From Ichthyophonus hoferi (taxonomy: Eukaryota > Opisthokonta > Ichthyosporea > Ichthyophonida > Ichthyophonidae), in assembly GCA_002751075.1 (NCBI GenBank), contig NAOQ01000430.1:9384-21616 (forward strand): a stretch of DNA of 12,233 nt, given 5' to 3'. The position numbers and the translations under genes are program-made. The notes below the pieces were generated by a model. The model saw only the letters and a list, made by a program, of their open reading frames with translations. It was not told the origin of the DNA and did no database searches. Shown here one piece after another: positions 1 through 11,397 of the stretch. Positions within the stretch are counted from its first letter, which is position 1; each line of letters opens with the position of its first letter.

Positions 1-143
1 TTAACAGGAACGCTCCTGTCTCTACTTATTATTCCGAACAACAACTATTACCCAACAGGCAAGTTGGAAATGCCGAAGCCTGCGGTAAAGTTACTGGAAA
101 GATACCCGATTGCTATAATCAGTACCAATTGAACGACCACTGA
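1..143 (+). CDS. Possible last coding piece of an upstream gene (partial)
   Basis: The first 140 bases are visibly richer in GC than the next 3 kb and lack stops in two + frames. Frame 3 runs from base 3 to a TGA at 141-143 (46 codons, including a run NAPVSTYYSEQ and one reading TGKIPDCYNQY). Frame 1 runs from base 1 to a TGA at 130-132 (43 codons, including LEMPKPAVKLLERYP). The three minus-strand frames have stops within this stretch. A tandem AATAAA about 120 bases downstream fits a 3' UTR. I do not recognise the family and cannot choose the frame. An open stretch this short can arise by chance, so this is a candidate only. Confidence 0.3.
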   Translation, partial: NRNAPVSTYYSEQQLLPNRQVGNAEACGKVTGKIPDCYNQYQLNDH

Positions 144-3105
144 TGAACTGCATAAGAACCAAAAATAACCATAGAGCATAATTAAGGGCCTCTTAAAACA
201 CACAAGAATACGTCTTATAGATATGTTGTTTAAGTGATTTGATATATATATTCACTAGAATAAATAAAGTAATGTGATATGAATATAGTAGACGTAGGAG
301 ATCATAGTGTAGCGTTGACAATGTGTTGGAACCAAAGCGTGCATTGTTTATTTTTTCTAAATAGGCTCAAAGTTACTTAATTGCTTCATTGCATAAACCG
401 TCAGGAAATGTACATTCACAAAAAAATTAATCATCAGATATATCCCACAATCTTTACCCCAATCTTATATTTCTAACAGGTGTAGCCCAAATTCTAATAA
501 ATTCCAATTGAACATGTGATAAAAATATTATTATTTACAACCACACACAATGAACCACTTGCTTATGGAGCATATGTTAACGAACGGCTCTGTATTTATT
601 AGGTATGACAATAACAATTTTTTTTCCGTTGAATTAAGACATTTTTTAGTTTAGTTACCGATTAATGAATTAATGAATTAAAATTCTTTTAGTTGCCAAA
701 AGATAGGTATTATACGAGATCATTATAACTATATTTCAATCGCTACTTAGAACTATTTGCAAAGACACCATATATTCCGTTGAAAGATATATTACTTTCG
801 ATAAAGAATATGGGAATATCCAACGCTTTAATTAAAAATATAGTATACTTAAATGTTGTAATAAAAAAGATATTTACGATCATATTATAATAATGGCTTA
901 GTTTTTTTAAGCACGCACAATTATCATATCCGTACTCAATCGCCGTTCGGCAGTACTTTTAGCAATATTTTTCTTGTTTATTTGCTATGATTCTTAAGCC
1001 ACTTACTGATGGTAAGCCATCCATTTCTATAATTAATTTAGAACCCTTGTTCTTAATTAACCGATATGATCTCATTCAAATGATACTTAGACTTCTTTTT
1101 AATTTTTCTTTGTTTTATCTTAGCACTGAAAAACATTTACATCCCCAACAACTGTCATAGTAAAGCTCAATATTTATCTACCATATACGTATGATATATT
1201 CATTTATCTGTTAGTCCTTATCAGCTTGTCTGTCAAGTACTGGCTTATCTCAAATCTTGGATTAGCTTACATAAATGTCCAAAATACCAGAACAAAATCC
1301 CCAATCAACTCTACGCTAAAAAATTTGATATTTAATATGCCGTGAAAAAACTATAATATTAACTGTGATAGTTTGTCGATCTAACAAAGGATATGTATAA
1401 TTTAATACCCAATCACAAACCAAAGAATGTACGACGTAGAGATGTGAATTAGTTGCTAAAACAATATATTTATTGGCTAAGAAGGACATGAATGTTGTCC
1501 ATCCGCTTCCATCTCATTGAAGTGCGGTGCAATATTGACTCCCTTCCTCTCTGATTACCCTGTTGATCAATAATAATTTTATCGGTGAATGTCTTACTGC
1601 TTTGATTCTGTCCATTTTATTACTGACTATGTCATGTAAGGAGTACATCTATAACATCGGAAGAAGCTGATGGGTCTTACTAGGTCAAAGTATCATATTT
1701 CGATCAGATGGTATGCTATTGATATCCTCTGGCTAACGTAACAGGTTCTCCAACAACAGGTTTGTTGAAGTCAATGACATCTTTTCTTTTCATAAATATG
1801 AATTTAACGTAATTATAATTGATAGAATCTATAACAAGGATACAGTAAAAGCAATTTTATTTTGTTTTATTTATAATTGAATGTTAATACGGTCTAAGTC
1901 TGCAACCATATGTCCCATCATAGAGAAAAACGATAATCTAGTTATCAATCAGACTTGATCCCCATTATCATCACCAGACTTTAACTTGATGACCTAGAGC
2001 CACTCAGGATGCCTTGTGATCTAGAATAAAAGACACTAAATAGTATTGGATGTAAATTTATAGAAAGGAATCTTCCACATTTAGCAAAGGTATATATGAA
2101 ATTACTACGTTTAAAATAATGCAAATTACATGATTAATGTGACATCACATTTAATTAATAATCAGTTTTGAGATGTGTCCCATTATGATACCATCTAATG
2201 GAATAATAAAATGTTCCCTGAGAGCACGAAGAATTTGAACAAAATGTATATAATGACATTGGTACAACTAGGTCCTGTAGTGTCCTTAAGAACATTTCCA
2301 ACGAAAGTTGCAGAATAAATTATATAAATTTCTAAGCAGTAATTAATTTTTTTTTAGTATATGAAATGAACAAAATGCATAGTGACAGGGTCATTAAGAG
2401 AAATGATCTTAATCTTCTATTATCTTAGGTAGTAGTTAACCTAATTTTGGTATTAGAAAACCTAGACTGTAGCAAAGATAAAATTAGGTATCATGGCAAC
2501 GTCCATATCTATGCTGCCGCAATAAGCTAAATTAACAATAATTAACTTAAATATTACTAACAAAATGCACCCAAACACCCAAACAATCAGCTAAACAAAA
2601 AAAATGGTATATACACATACCAATATAATATAATATTTTATAATACTTATGCTTTGTATAAATAGTCACACTTTATACCTGCTGTACAATGATTAGCTGT
2701 AACTAATACAATAGCAAGGAAAAGGACCTGATTGGTCAGATAGTGGCCAGTGGGCATCTGTGAGAATATTTCCTATGCTAGTGTTTTATCTTTCGTATAA
2801 ACAAAGTATACTCTTTATAATATATTTCCTATTCTATATACTATATTTAAATTAAAATTGCTATTATAAATATTTTATAAAAGGCGAGAACCAATATATT
2901 GGTAATAATATATGCATAAATCAGGCACAAATGTTTACCCTACTCTGATGTGCGACATTACCACATGCTTGCCTTTCCCGTAAATTGACGTTTTTCAATG
3001 TGTGACCCATCATTTATATATAGATAGATAGATATATAGTTATAGCTTAAGAGCATTTCTAAGTATTAGAGTACGAGCCACAGAAGTGCTTCTTTTTCTG
3101 ACGTT
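144..3105. other. AT-rich intergenic spacer without a supported gene
   Basis: About 3 kb of AT-rich sequence. I see no long open frame, no exon with good splice sites and codon-like composition, no tRNA or rRNA, and no paired terminal repeats of a mobile element. It holds small tandem units: a repeated TTAATGAA at 661-680 and a TAGA run near 3021-3032. The longest stop-free pieces are 35-45 codons (for example 1514-1648 on the minus strand) and look like chance. Distal regulatory elements could lie here but cannot be recognised by eye. Confidence 0.6.
259..268 (+). promoter_or_regulatory. Tandem polyadenylation signal AATAAATAAA
   Basis: Two overlapping AATAAA hexamers are followed within 10-20 bases by a GT-rich stretch (gtaatgtgatatg). 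The distance from the putative stop at 130-143 suits a short 3' UTR. AATAAA is common by chance in AT-rich DNA, so support comes from position only. Confidence 0.3.
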
Positions 3106-3109
3106 TAGT

Positions 3110-3117
3110 TATAAATA
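3110..3117 (+). promoter_or_regulatory. Probable TATA box of LARP4
   Basis: The octamer TATAAATA lies 52 bases before the proposed start codon. A pyrimidine-rich patch (cttctttttctg) is upstream. Transcription about 30 bases downstream would start near 3140 and leave a 5' UTR of roughly 30 bases. The match is perfect, but TATA-like words are common in this AT-rich DNA. Confidence 0.4.
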
Positions 3118-3168
3118 GTGCTTTTGTGCGTTTTAGCATAGTCATATAGAAAGGTATAGCCGGGTGGC

Positions 3169-3241
3169 ATGACGGTCGATACACAAATAACAGAAGGTAG
3201 CTTGAGCCCTGAGCAGGCTCAGGTGACCACTCCAGCCGAGC
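3169..3241 (+). CDS. LARP4: LARP4 exon 1: start and short N-terminus
   Basis: It encodes [18 protein letters not shown] and six more residues, ending one base into codon 25. An in-frame TAG at 3157-3159, three codons upstream, fixes this ATG as the first in its frame; the base at -3 is G. The donor is GTATGT. It joins exon 2 in phase 1 to give residue Pro25 and then [11 protein letters not shown], which aligns with the human lead-in STEDLKECL. An alternative donor at 3223 (CAG|GTGACC) is in the wrong phase. The reading of the N-terminus comes from phase and composition, since this segment has no conserved motif. Confidence 0.65.
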
Positions 3242-6200
3242 GTATGTAGCCAGTCCTCTGCCAAAACAAAACATTCCCATGCCCATTAGTTCACTTTACA
3301 TGCCACAATAATAGTCACAATATATACAGACATCAAACATCCGACGATTTTTTTGCATTGATTACTTGTCATTGTTTTCTTTTTTTTAATCATTCTTATT
3401 AGCTTTTTGTCAATCCCTATTGGTAGTGCGCTTTTGCTGTGTTTATTTTCTTCTTAGTAATTCGCCTGATTGCCACCCGGATGTTTTTTTTGCAAGTGTT
3501 TCTTCTACCTTCTACGTGTATTGTTGATTGTTTTCCATAATTAAGCAATTTTTTTTGTCTTTTTTTAACTTTAGTTTGAATATTTTTATATAGCAGTTAC
3601 CATGTTTGTGCAGCCTGCCTGTGGACTGCTCGGAGCATTAAAATGTAAACTACACAGTAGCTTGACAGTCGCATAAATGTAGTTATAATATGACAAAGGC
3701 ATCTTACTGCATTGTAAACACTTTTAGAAGCAATACCCACTCCCACATATATATAAAGACACATCAGCACTTCTTTTTCTATATTTTCAAGGTGTATTCA
3801 ACCCCATCACCATATCTTCGCAGCCGTCCTCACCGGCGATGAGCTTCGAGAGGCACTTCGTAAACAGTTAGAGTATTACTTTAGCAGAGAAAACTTGGCC
3901 CAGGATGCCTACCTGGTGTCACAGATGAACCCAGACCTTTATGTGCCTGTGTGCACTGTTGCCAATTTCAAGATGGTTCGCCACCTAACAGAGGATGTGG
4001 ATTTGATTATTGCAGTTCTTAAAGCATCACCCTTAGTGCAGGTATTTAATCTTCTCTCTTATTTTACTATTAATTTTTTTTTGCTTATAGCCTTATATAT
4101 ATATATGAGAGCAAAGGTGTATTTACTTCTCTCACCCTTTGTGTATTTGTTCAACAACCTATTGCATAATTTATAAATTTATATTACTTTTATATAGGGA
4201 ATCCTGCAGATATGATTTTTATATACGTGTAGATCTTTTCTTTTTCTCCCTCTGTTATGACACAGTTTACTCTTCTATATCCGTTGTAGTGTATCACTAT
4301 CACCAACTACATCACTATATCATTTCATTGTTATTGTCATTGGCATTGTTACATATATCCATCCTAGGTTATATATAGCAGTATAACTGTATGAACACAT
4401 ATATATGTATAATTGAAAGTTCATTTTCCTAGACATATACGAATCGATGTATATATTCCAGTCTATCACATGTACAATTGAACCCAAACAGCCTGGTCGT
4501 TAAATAACATAGTGAATGTGTAGATAAGTTCATTCAACATATTCTGGACATTTAAAATATTAAACTTTAAACACCAATTATAGTCTGATATCCTACTGGG
4601 CCTTTACAACGTTTACACGTGTTTCATGTAGGACAGACCACGCATAATCCAGTATGTGTATATATCACTACGTATTTGTGTCAAATCATATTTTCCCTCC
4701 AGATACCTATTGACGTATTACCTCCTCCCTATCGTATCTATATACAAATGCATAAGCAAACGTATCTACACATTTACAATATAAATTTATATCCGCTCTA
4801 GTATCTTATAATTTTCATATTACTTCTTAGTTTTAAAATGCTGATGTTTTCCTTCCTTGTTGTTTGATAGGTGGACGACTCTGGAGAGAAAGTGCGGCCA
4901 GTAGCTAGTTTGCAGCGTACCACACTGATCCTAAGAGATATGCCCTCTGACGCATCGGTATGTATATTTAAACACACACAAATGCATCCACACTGATACA
5001 TATCTCATCTCTATCTAGCTCGGTATCTCTCTGTCCCAATTTACTTTGGGCTTTTTTCTTTTTTCTTTTTTTCTAACTCATGCCGTCCATTTCACTATTA
5101 TCACAGGAAGAGGAGGTGATGGGTTTATTTACAAGCATCACTAACTGCCCACACCCTACTACCATTCATTCTGATATTGGTAACACATGGTTTGTTCAAT
5201 TTAACTCAAAAGAGGATGTCCTCTCGGCATTCAGTGCTATTAATGGTGCACAGTGCAGGGTAACCATGTTTTCCTTTTCTTCTATATACCTATCCTACTT
5301 CCTACATATGTATTTTTTGTCCCTTACATTGTGTTTTTTTAATGAACACGAAATCAAGCTATATTAATTATTTGGTCTTGGGACCAAGACACATACGCAT
5401 TGCTTTGATATGTACGAAGAGCTACATGCATTCACATATCTTCACAAATATTTATGCATATATATGCCTATATATATATATATATATATATAGCTGTACA
5501 CACACTGAAAAATCATTTACACACAAACACGTGCGCGCATATATGTATTTCAACAAAATTATACTCATTTATACATCTCTATAAGCATTATTATATCTGA
5601 CATCATTATCAGTATCCCATCTATCCTACATGTGTTAACATGCCATATAGCCTTTTTTAATGATCATTTTGAAAGTGCTGTATGAAGAGATATGTAGGTA
5701 TCAAAGGAAAAGATCAAACTACAGATGTGTAGAGAGAGTATTATGTCACTTAAAAAACAATATTTAGTACTATACAGAGTACCTTATCCCTCTTACATTC
5801 AGTGGTAGCGTTCTATGTTTTATCTCTTTTTTCTATATTTCTATATTTTCTTGTACTTTTTATTGATGTAGGCCTCACATATGGTAAAACAAATTAGTTA
5901 ACACTTAATTGTAATAGGGTACACCCGTCAGAGCAAGAATAAAATCAGAGAACCTATTAAGAAGCAGGTAAGTGATTGGCTTAAAATTAAATTAAATTTT
6001 TACCAAATAAATGGTCAATTAATGTGTATCGATCGATATCTTGATATGTACTTGTGCATTTTGTTTTGTGATAGGTACAAGTGTATGTATGTATGTATGT
6101 TCAATATATATACACGAGTATCCCAATCACGTGCTCATAGAATAATGACTATTTAATATCTAAACATTAATAATGGCATCATAATAGAATAGACAAAATA

Positions 6201-9200
6201 CATGTACTAGTTATTAAGTAGATATGTGAAATTGTTTTTATATACTATTATAAGCATAACTACTGGATAGTAACAATAAAAAATGGTGTATATTCACAGT
6301 TTGTTCACACCTAAGACTATTGGCAAAAAGCCTATCAATCCTGAGAAAGAGGGCGAGGCAATCACTGAGGAAACAGGTAAGCTTCCCATGGCGTCATCCT
6401 TACTGTACATACCTATATATATATTTATATTCTTCCGTTACTTATAGTCACCTTATGATTTTCTTTAGGTGAAGAGGCAGCACCAGTGACTGGCTATCCG
6501 GCCGATATGTATTACAACAACCAAATGTTCTATCAGGGTATACCATGGATGCCTGCCTATTATCACTACGACCCGAACCACCAAGCCCCTATGGTGTCTG
6601 GTGCTTATACAGAAAGTCTCCCACCTCCTTTTCCATTCACAATATAATATGCTGCCCTTATAGTTATAAAGCTTGAATATTATTGGAATCTCTACTTGTT
6701 AGAATAGAGGTTGAATAATATAGTATTTATTCACAGATACATGAATCATTTTATGCCGGTAGTATACAGCTCTTGCCCAAGTGGTGTCCTTTTAAAAAAA
6801 TTAAGTTGTATATACTTGTGTTTACTAGATATACTAGTATGGATTGAGCATTCCCTTTTAAAGTCTGTCTTGCGAATAAGATTATCCAATTGTACAAACG
6901 GTTGATATTGCTTACCTTGCATCTCTATTTTTCCATGTACGTAGGGGAGGCTGAAATAAATAAATGGAAGGAACATGTAAGCGCTTGCACTTAACAACGC
7001 ATGGAAGTTAATACATTTGTAATATATATATATTCTTGCCACTCCTCTGCCCACATCTAACCTAATGCATTCCCACAGGGAGGAAGGAGTCGTGCCGATC
7101 GGCCAAAGGGTGGCAGCCACGGAAGAAAATCAGGGGGACAAGGTAAGGGATTGTTTTTAATAATTGAGGTGTATAGGATGATACTCTCTGGACTACTTTC
7201 TTTCCAGGTTTTGTTGTGTACCTATATAGAGACACTTAGGTACACGGTCTATAGGTCCTTTATCTATTGATCTATCTCTTCTATTTGCCATTCTTTTTGG
7301 GTGTAGGTTTTGTTTGTGATGTTTAAACCCGACTGTGTACTTTGCTTATCTCGTTTTGTATTCATGTCATAATACAAGTATACGTATGTATGTATATATG
7401 TGTTTTGTGCATGTGTGTCTATGATTTGGTAGGCATACCTAGTGTAGGATGTTGATATACGACTGTTTATTTTAGGAAGCTATTATAAACGGGATAACAA
7501 CGGAGATGCAACCCAATCACATGGCGGCAGACGTAACAATGATGGTTCAGCATATCATGTAAGGAATTCAAAATATGTGAATATTTTTGAAGTGTTGGTC
7601 AGTTTACTTACAGATACATGATTGCAATCCAGCAATGTTTTATATATTGGGTAGGTTCATAACCTTAGTAAACTACCTTTGATGTCTATTTAACATGCAT
7701 AATGACCATACCTTAGATGGGGATACATAAAAGCATGTACATGAAAAGTGTGCATATATATGTATGTATGCATACGAAAATAGCTAATACTATTCCCAAG
7801 CCTACTTTAATTCCAACTACGTACTAATATCTATATATCTTTGACTAATTAGTAGACATGGAGACGGTATTAACGAGTGAAGAAAAGGAAAATATTTCCT
7901 TGATGGATAGTGGAGTCAAGACTGGTAGGGCAAAAAGTGAAATTAACATAGAATAGAGGTTAATGGAGTCATGAGGAATAAGCACAGATCTGTTCATATA
8001 TTTATGAATCAGGATCATGTGGCAACAGACCAATATACATACATACTACTATCATATCATACGTATGCTTTCCTAAAACGTTTTTTATAATTTAACCGCT
8101 ATGACCTCTCACAGTCACATAAAACTGGCACTGTAAGCCCGGGTGGTACGACTGCTGCACTGGCTACAACATCATGTTAGAAATATTTCTTCCCTACCTA
8201 TATCTTTTAATATATACCAACTTTCCTACAATTATCCTATTGTTTGTCACATTTCCTTTCTCTTTCTCTTTTTTCTTTACCTTTTTTCTTGTATCTCCTT
8301 CCATCTTGTTATCATTAGTATCATGTATTTTCTGTTATTTTAAAAATTGATAAAGTCAATTAATCCATCTTATTACAAGGTTTGGTTTGGATGCAAGGGG
8401 AAAGGTTCATGCCTTACTAATATATATATATATGAGTGTTTGTCTGTGTCTAATAATTATTATATCTTCACATAGACGAAATGAACGGTGTGGTGTGTAA
8501 AATATAGAATCAAAGAGTTGAAGTTCTTATTTAGAAATTTATGATTATGATGTAATCCGTAGGCTTTTTATTGCGAGTAATGAGCAGGTTGAAAAGGCAA
8601 TTTGTGTGATATTCCCTTATATACACGCCCCCATGCATATATATTTAAATGCACTGAATGCGACATAAGATGTAATACATTCCTAAAGGCTTATACTCAA
8701 AACAAAATAGATAAGGCACTGCAGGCATAACCAATGGTTTATTTTCTTTAAAATATATACTTTCCCATAACGCTCTAACGTGTAAATAAAGTAGTCGTTT
8801 CAAAAGCTATTTAAGAGAGTACTACAGTGGATGTAAATGAGTGAAACTATAACAGAAAATAAATTAACTATGCATTGGTATTCACAGTGTCATCGGGTAG
8901 GGCCAGTAAACGCACACATCGCAATAATGAATCCAAATCACAAGCTGACCAAAAACATGAAGGTATGATATATATATATATATATATATATATATGGGTC
9001 CTCTCCTGGTTATATATGTAAGGCATATAGTATGTCAATATTTCATTATTATTAGATTTTAGTTAACGTGTGTAAACGTTTGCTTATGCCTTTTTTATAT
9101 TTAGCTATTCACTTCCTGATTTTTGTACATACAACAATACAGGGGTTTACTCACAATGTACATATCATATCATATCATATCATACCATACACATATATGT

Positions 9201-11358
9201 ACCCTGACTATTTTGATTGGTTTTGTTTGTTTGCTTGTTTTTTATTAATGACATATTCGTAGTCTTTACATGACGTGATTGATGACTGTATATATTTGCA
9301 TCACTTTTATTTTTCTTCCCACAATTCTATATGTGGCTCTTTCAAACCCGTTGTCTCGTGCCTACAAAAAATATTATGTGTGTTATAGTTTTATCAGTTC
9401 TCTATCTCTATTTGAACAGCTTGTATTGGGCCGAGGCCATTATATCTCATCTCCATGGCCAAACAGCATAAAAAATCACTTTTCCACAAATCAGTCACCA
9501 TACAGCTGCAGTTTAAAGGACTATGATATCTTTATTCACTTTAATGATAACTAACCAATCTATATTCATAATAGCAACGAAGGCTTCATTGGATTCCAGC
9601 CATTTCCCGCCTCTTTCTCAGAATTCAAGCGATGTTACTAGCCAGGAAGGCACTATTGGTAAGTGTACCTATATATAGTTATATATGCCCTGTGATGGCA
9701 CTGATATAGAAGTCTGTTTCTCCGTGGTTCCTGTTTCTGGAAGAGTGTTGTCGAACACGTCGTGTGAACTCCATACCCCTATACATACTCAGGACAGAGT
9801 ATATGAATGCCCCCTCACTCCTATTTATAAATATGACATGCTTATATTTATTATTTATTATCTCCTAAACGTGCTTTATCTTACATAACGTTAATCGGTA
9901 TCCACCACCCCACATATATATCACCCTATATTGCCCTCTTTCATCCTCTTTCTTTCCCTTTTCCCATCGTTCTCTATACTGCTCCCACAACAGCCGCAAC
10001 ACCTGCTGCAACACCTGAACCCAAAGCAGAGACAGTAGATGGAACCATCTCCTCTACCGAAGAACGTAATGCAACCTCACCCACTGCATCACGCAAATTA
10101 GCCGACATAGTGAAGCTAAATGCTGCCACCGTGCCTGAAACGGTCCGCGCTCCTGCATCGGTATACCAGTGAGTTAGCCTTGTATTTATTATCTTTCTTC
10201 TTTTTGTATATTTATATGTGTATATGTGCATGTATATGTATATGTATGTGTTCCATTATTTTTGTCTGGTTTCTTTGTATTTCTCTTATTGACCCATAAT
10301 AGTGATTGTAATCAATCCTATGTCTAAACCTTAACCGGATGTATTCTTAGGCCTGCCAAGGAATCCCGCAAAACTGGTGCAAGCAAGAAGCAACAACAAC
10401 CATCTAGCTCTGCCTCGTAAGTGTGCACCTGTATATTAAATAATTACGTGATTATTCATTGATTATTTGTTTTTTTTTCTATGCCTTAGGCTAATTAATA
10501 GTCCTATCCTATCAGAACATAGTTTATTTTTGTATGTAAATAATTAGGTTTTTACTTTTTGTTTTTGGTAATGAAAGGTAGTTAGCCAATCTAATGCATG
10601 ATTGTATAATTATAACGTTTATTAGTTGATAAAAGGATAAACTGCTGTGTTTCGTTGTAGTGGCCTTAGTTTAGAAAGGGGCAAAGTGTGTTGCCATGAA
10701 ATAAACAAATAATTGTATTGTGATGATACTTGGGTTCCTGAAACCTGTATATATCTTATTTGAACGCCATAATTGTCTTTGAAATACATGGCAATACCAG
10801 ACAGCATATTTATCTCCAACACCTTTTCAAATCAGATAAACCTGTTCATGTTCTACTTGACAATTTAAACCATCTAACATCTCTTTCCCTCTTCCCCTTT
10901 TTCCTCCTCTCCTCTTTACCTTTAGACGGAGTAAGGCCAACACCAGTGGTGACCAAGTACATGAGGGTAGCAAAGGAAGCCACAGCAGGCGGCGCCGCCA
11001 TAACGATGATGGGGAGAGCCATGAGGGACAAGGACATAAACATGCTGTTAACACCGCCACTTCATCTGTGAACAAACAAACTGCCATTGCTAGCAGCACT
11101 ACAGCCGCAGCTACCACCGTTGAGGCTGTGACGGCTACTGAGACGGTTACTGAGGCCAGCTCCAAAGCCGGTATGAGCTATGCGCAGAGGTTGAGACACG
11201 CTACTGATTCACATGCTCTGCCTGCTGCTGTCATTGCATCTAGTAGTAAGAAAGAGGTGAGTTAGATATAATAAATGTTTTTCTAGGCTGTGCTCTGTAT
11301 TGTTTCTGTGGCCTGTGTGATCTTGTACAAGAACCACATGAACTTGTGCTATATACAT

Positions 11359-11397
<39 letters not shown>

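Larger units (their letters stand above)
8963..9574 (+). other. LARP4 intron 12
   Basis: 612 bases. An (AT)14 run begins five bases after the donor and a CATAT pentanucleotide run lies at 9161-9190. Open stretches between 9410 and 9550 lack a usable donor. Confidence 0.75.

Noticed and set aside
1514-1648. 44-codon minus-strand open frame beginning MYSLHDIVSN
   Set aside because: It is short, without splice sites, a promoter or a recognised family; expected by chance in 3 kb of spacer.
2211-2320. 35-codon + strand frame beginning MFPESTKNLN
   Set aside because: It is short and isolated with no supporting signals.
3059-3286. 75-codon minus-strand open frame
   Set aside because: It is the antisense of LARP4 exon 1 and its flanks; the + strand reading has the start, stop and splice context.
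4590-4635. Inverted repeat TCCTAC ... GTAGGA in intron 2
   Set aside because: A six-base match with a 30-base gap is expected by chance; no target-site duplication or element body is seen.
6734-6758. Possible 22-base microexon between tattcacag and GTAGTA
   Set aside because: In the phase needed from exon 7 it meets TGA in its second codon, and the 32-base exon at 6945 satisfies both phases better.
9270-9360. C-box-like TGATGA in intron 12 as a possible C/D snoRNA
   Set aside because: No D box CTGA at a suitable distance and no terminal stem.
9410-9550. Open stretch after a possible acceptor (tttgaacag) in intron 12
   Set aside because: It is open in the right phase for about 34 codons but no usable donor precedes the stop.
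9685-9888. 67-codon open frame beginning [12 protein letters not shown] in intron 13
   Set aside because: It follows a stop in the exon 13 frame, has no acceptor in the needed phase and sits too close to the exon 13 donor to be a separate exon.
10827-11165. Minus-strand open frames of 65-112 codons
   Set aside because: They are antisense shadows of exon 16, caused by its Ala/Thr-rich codons.
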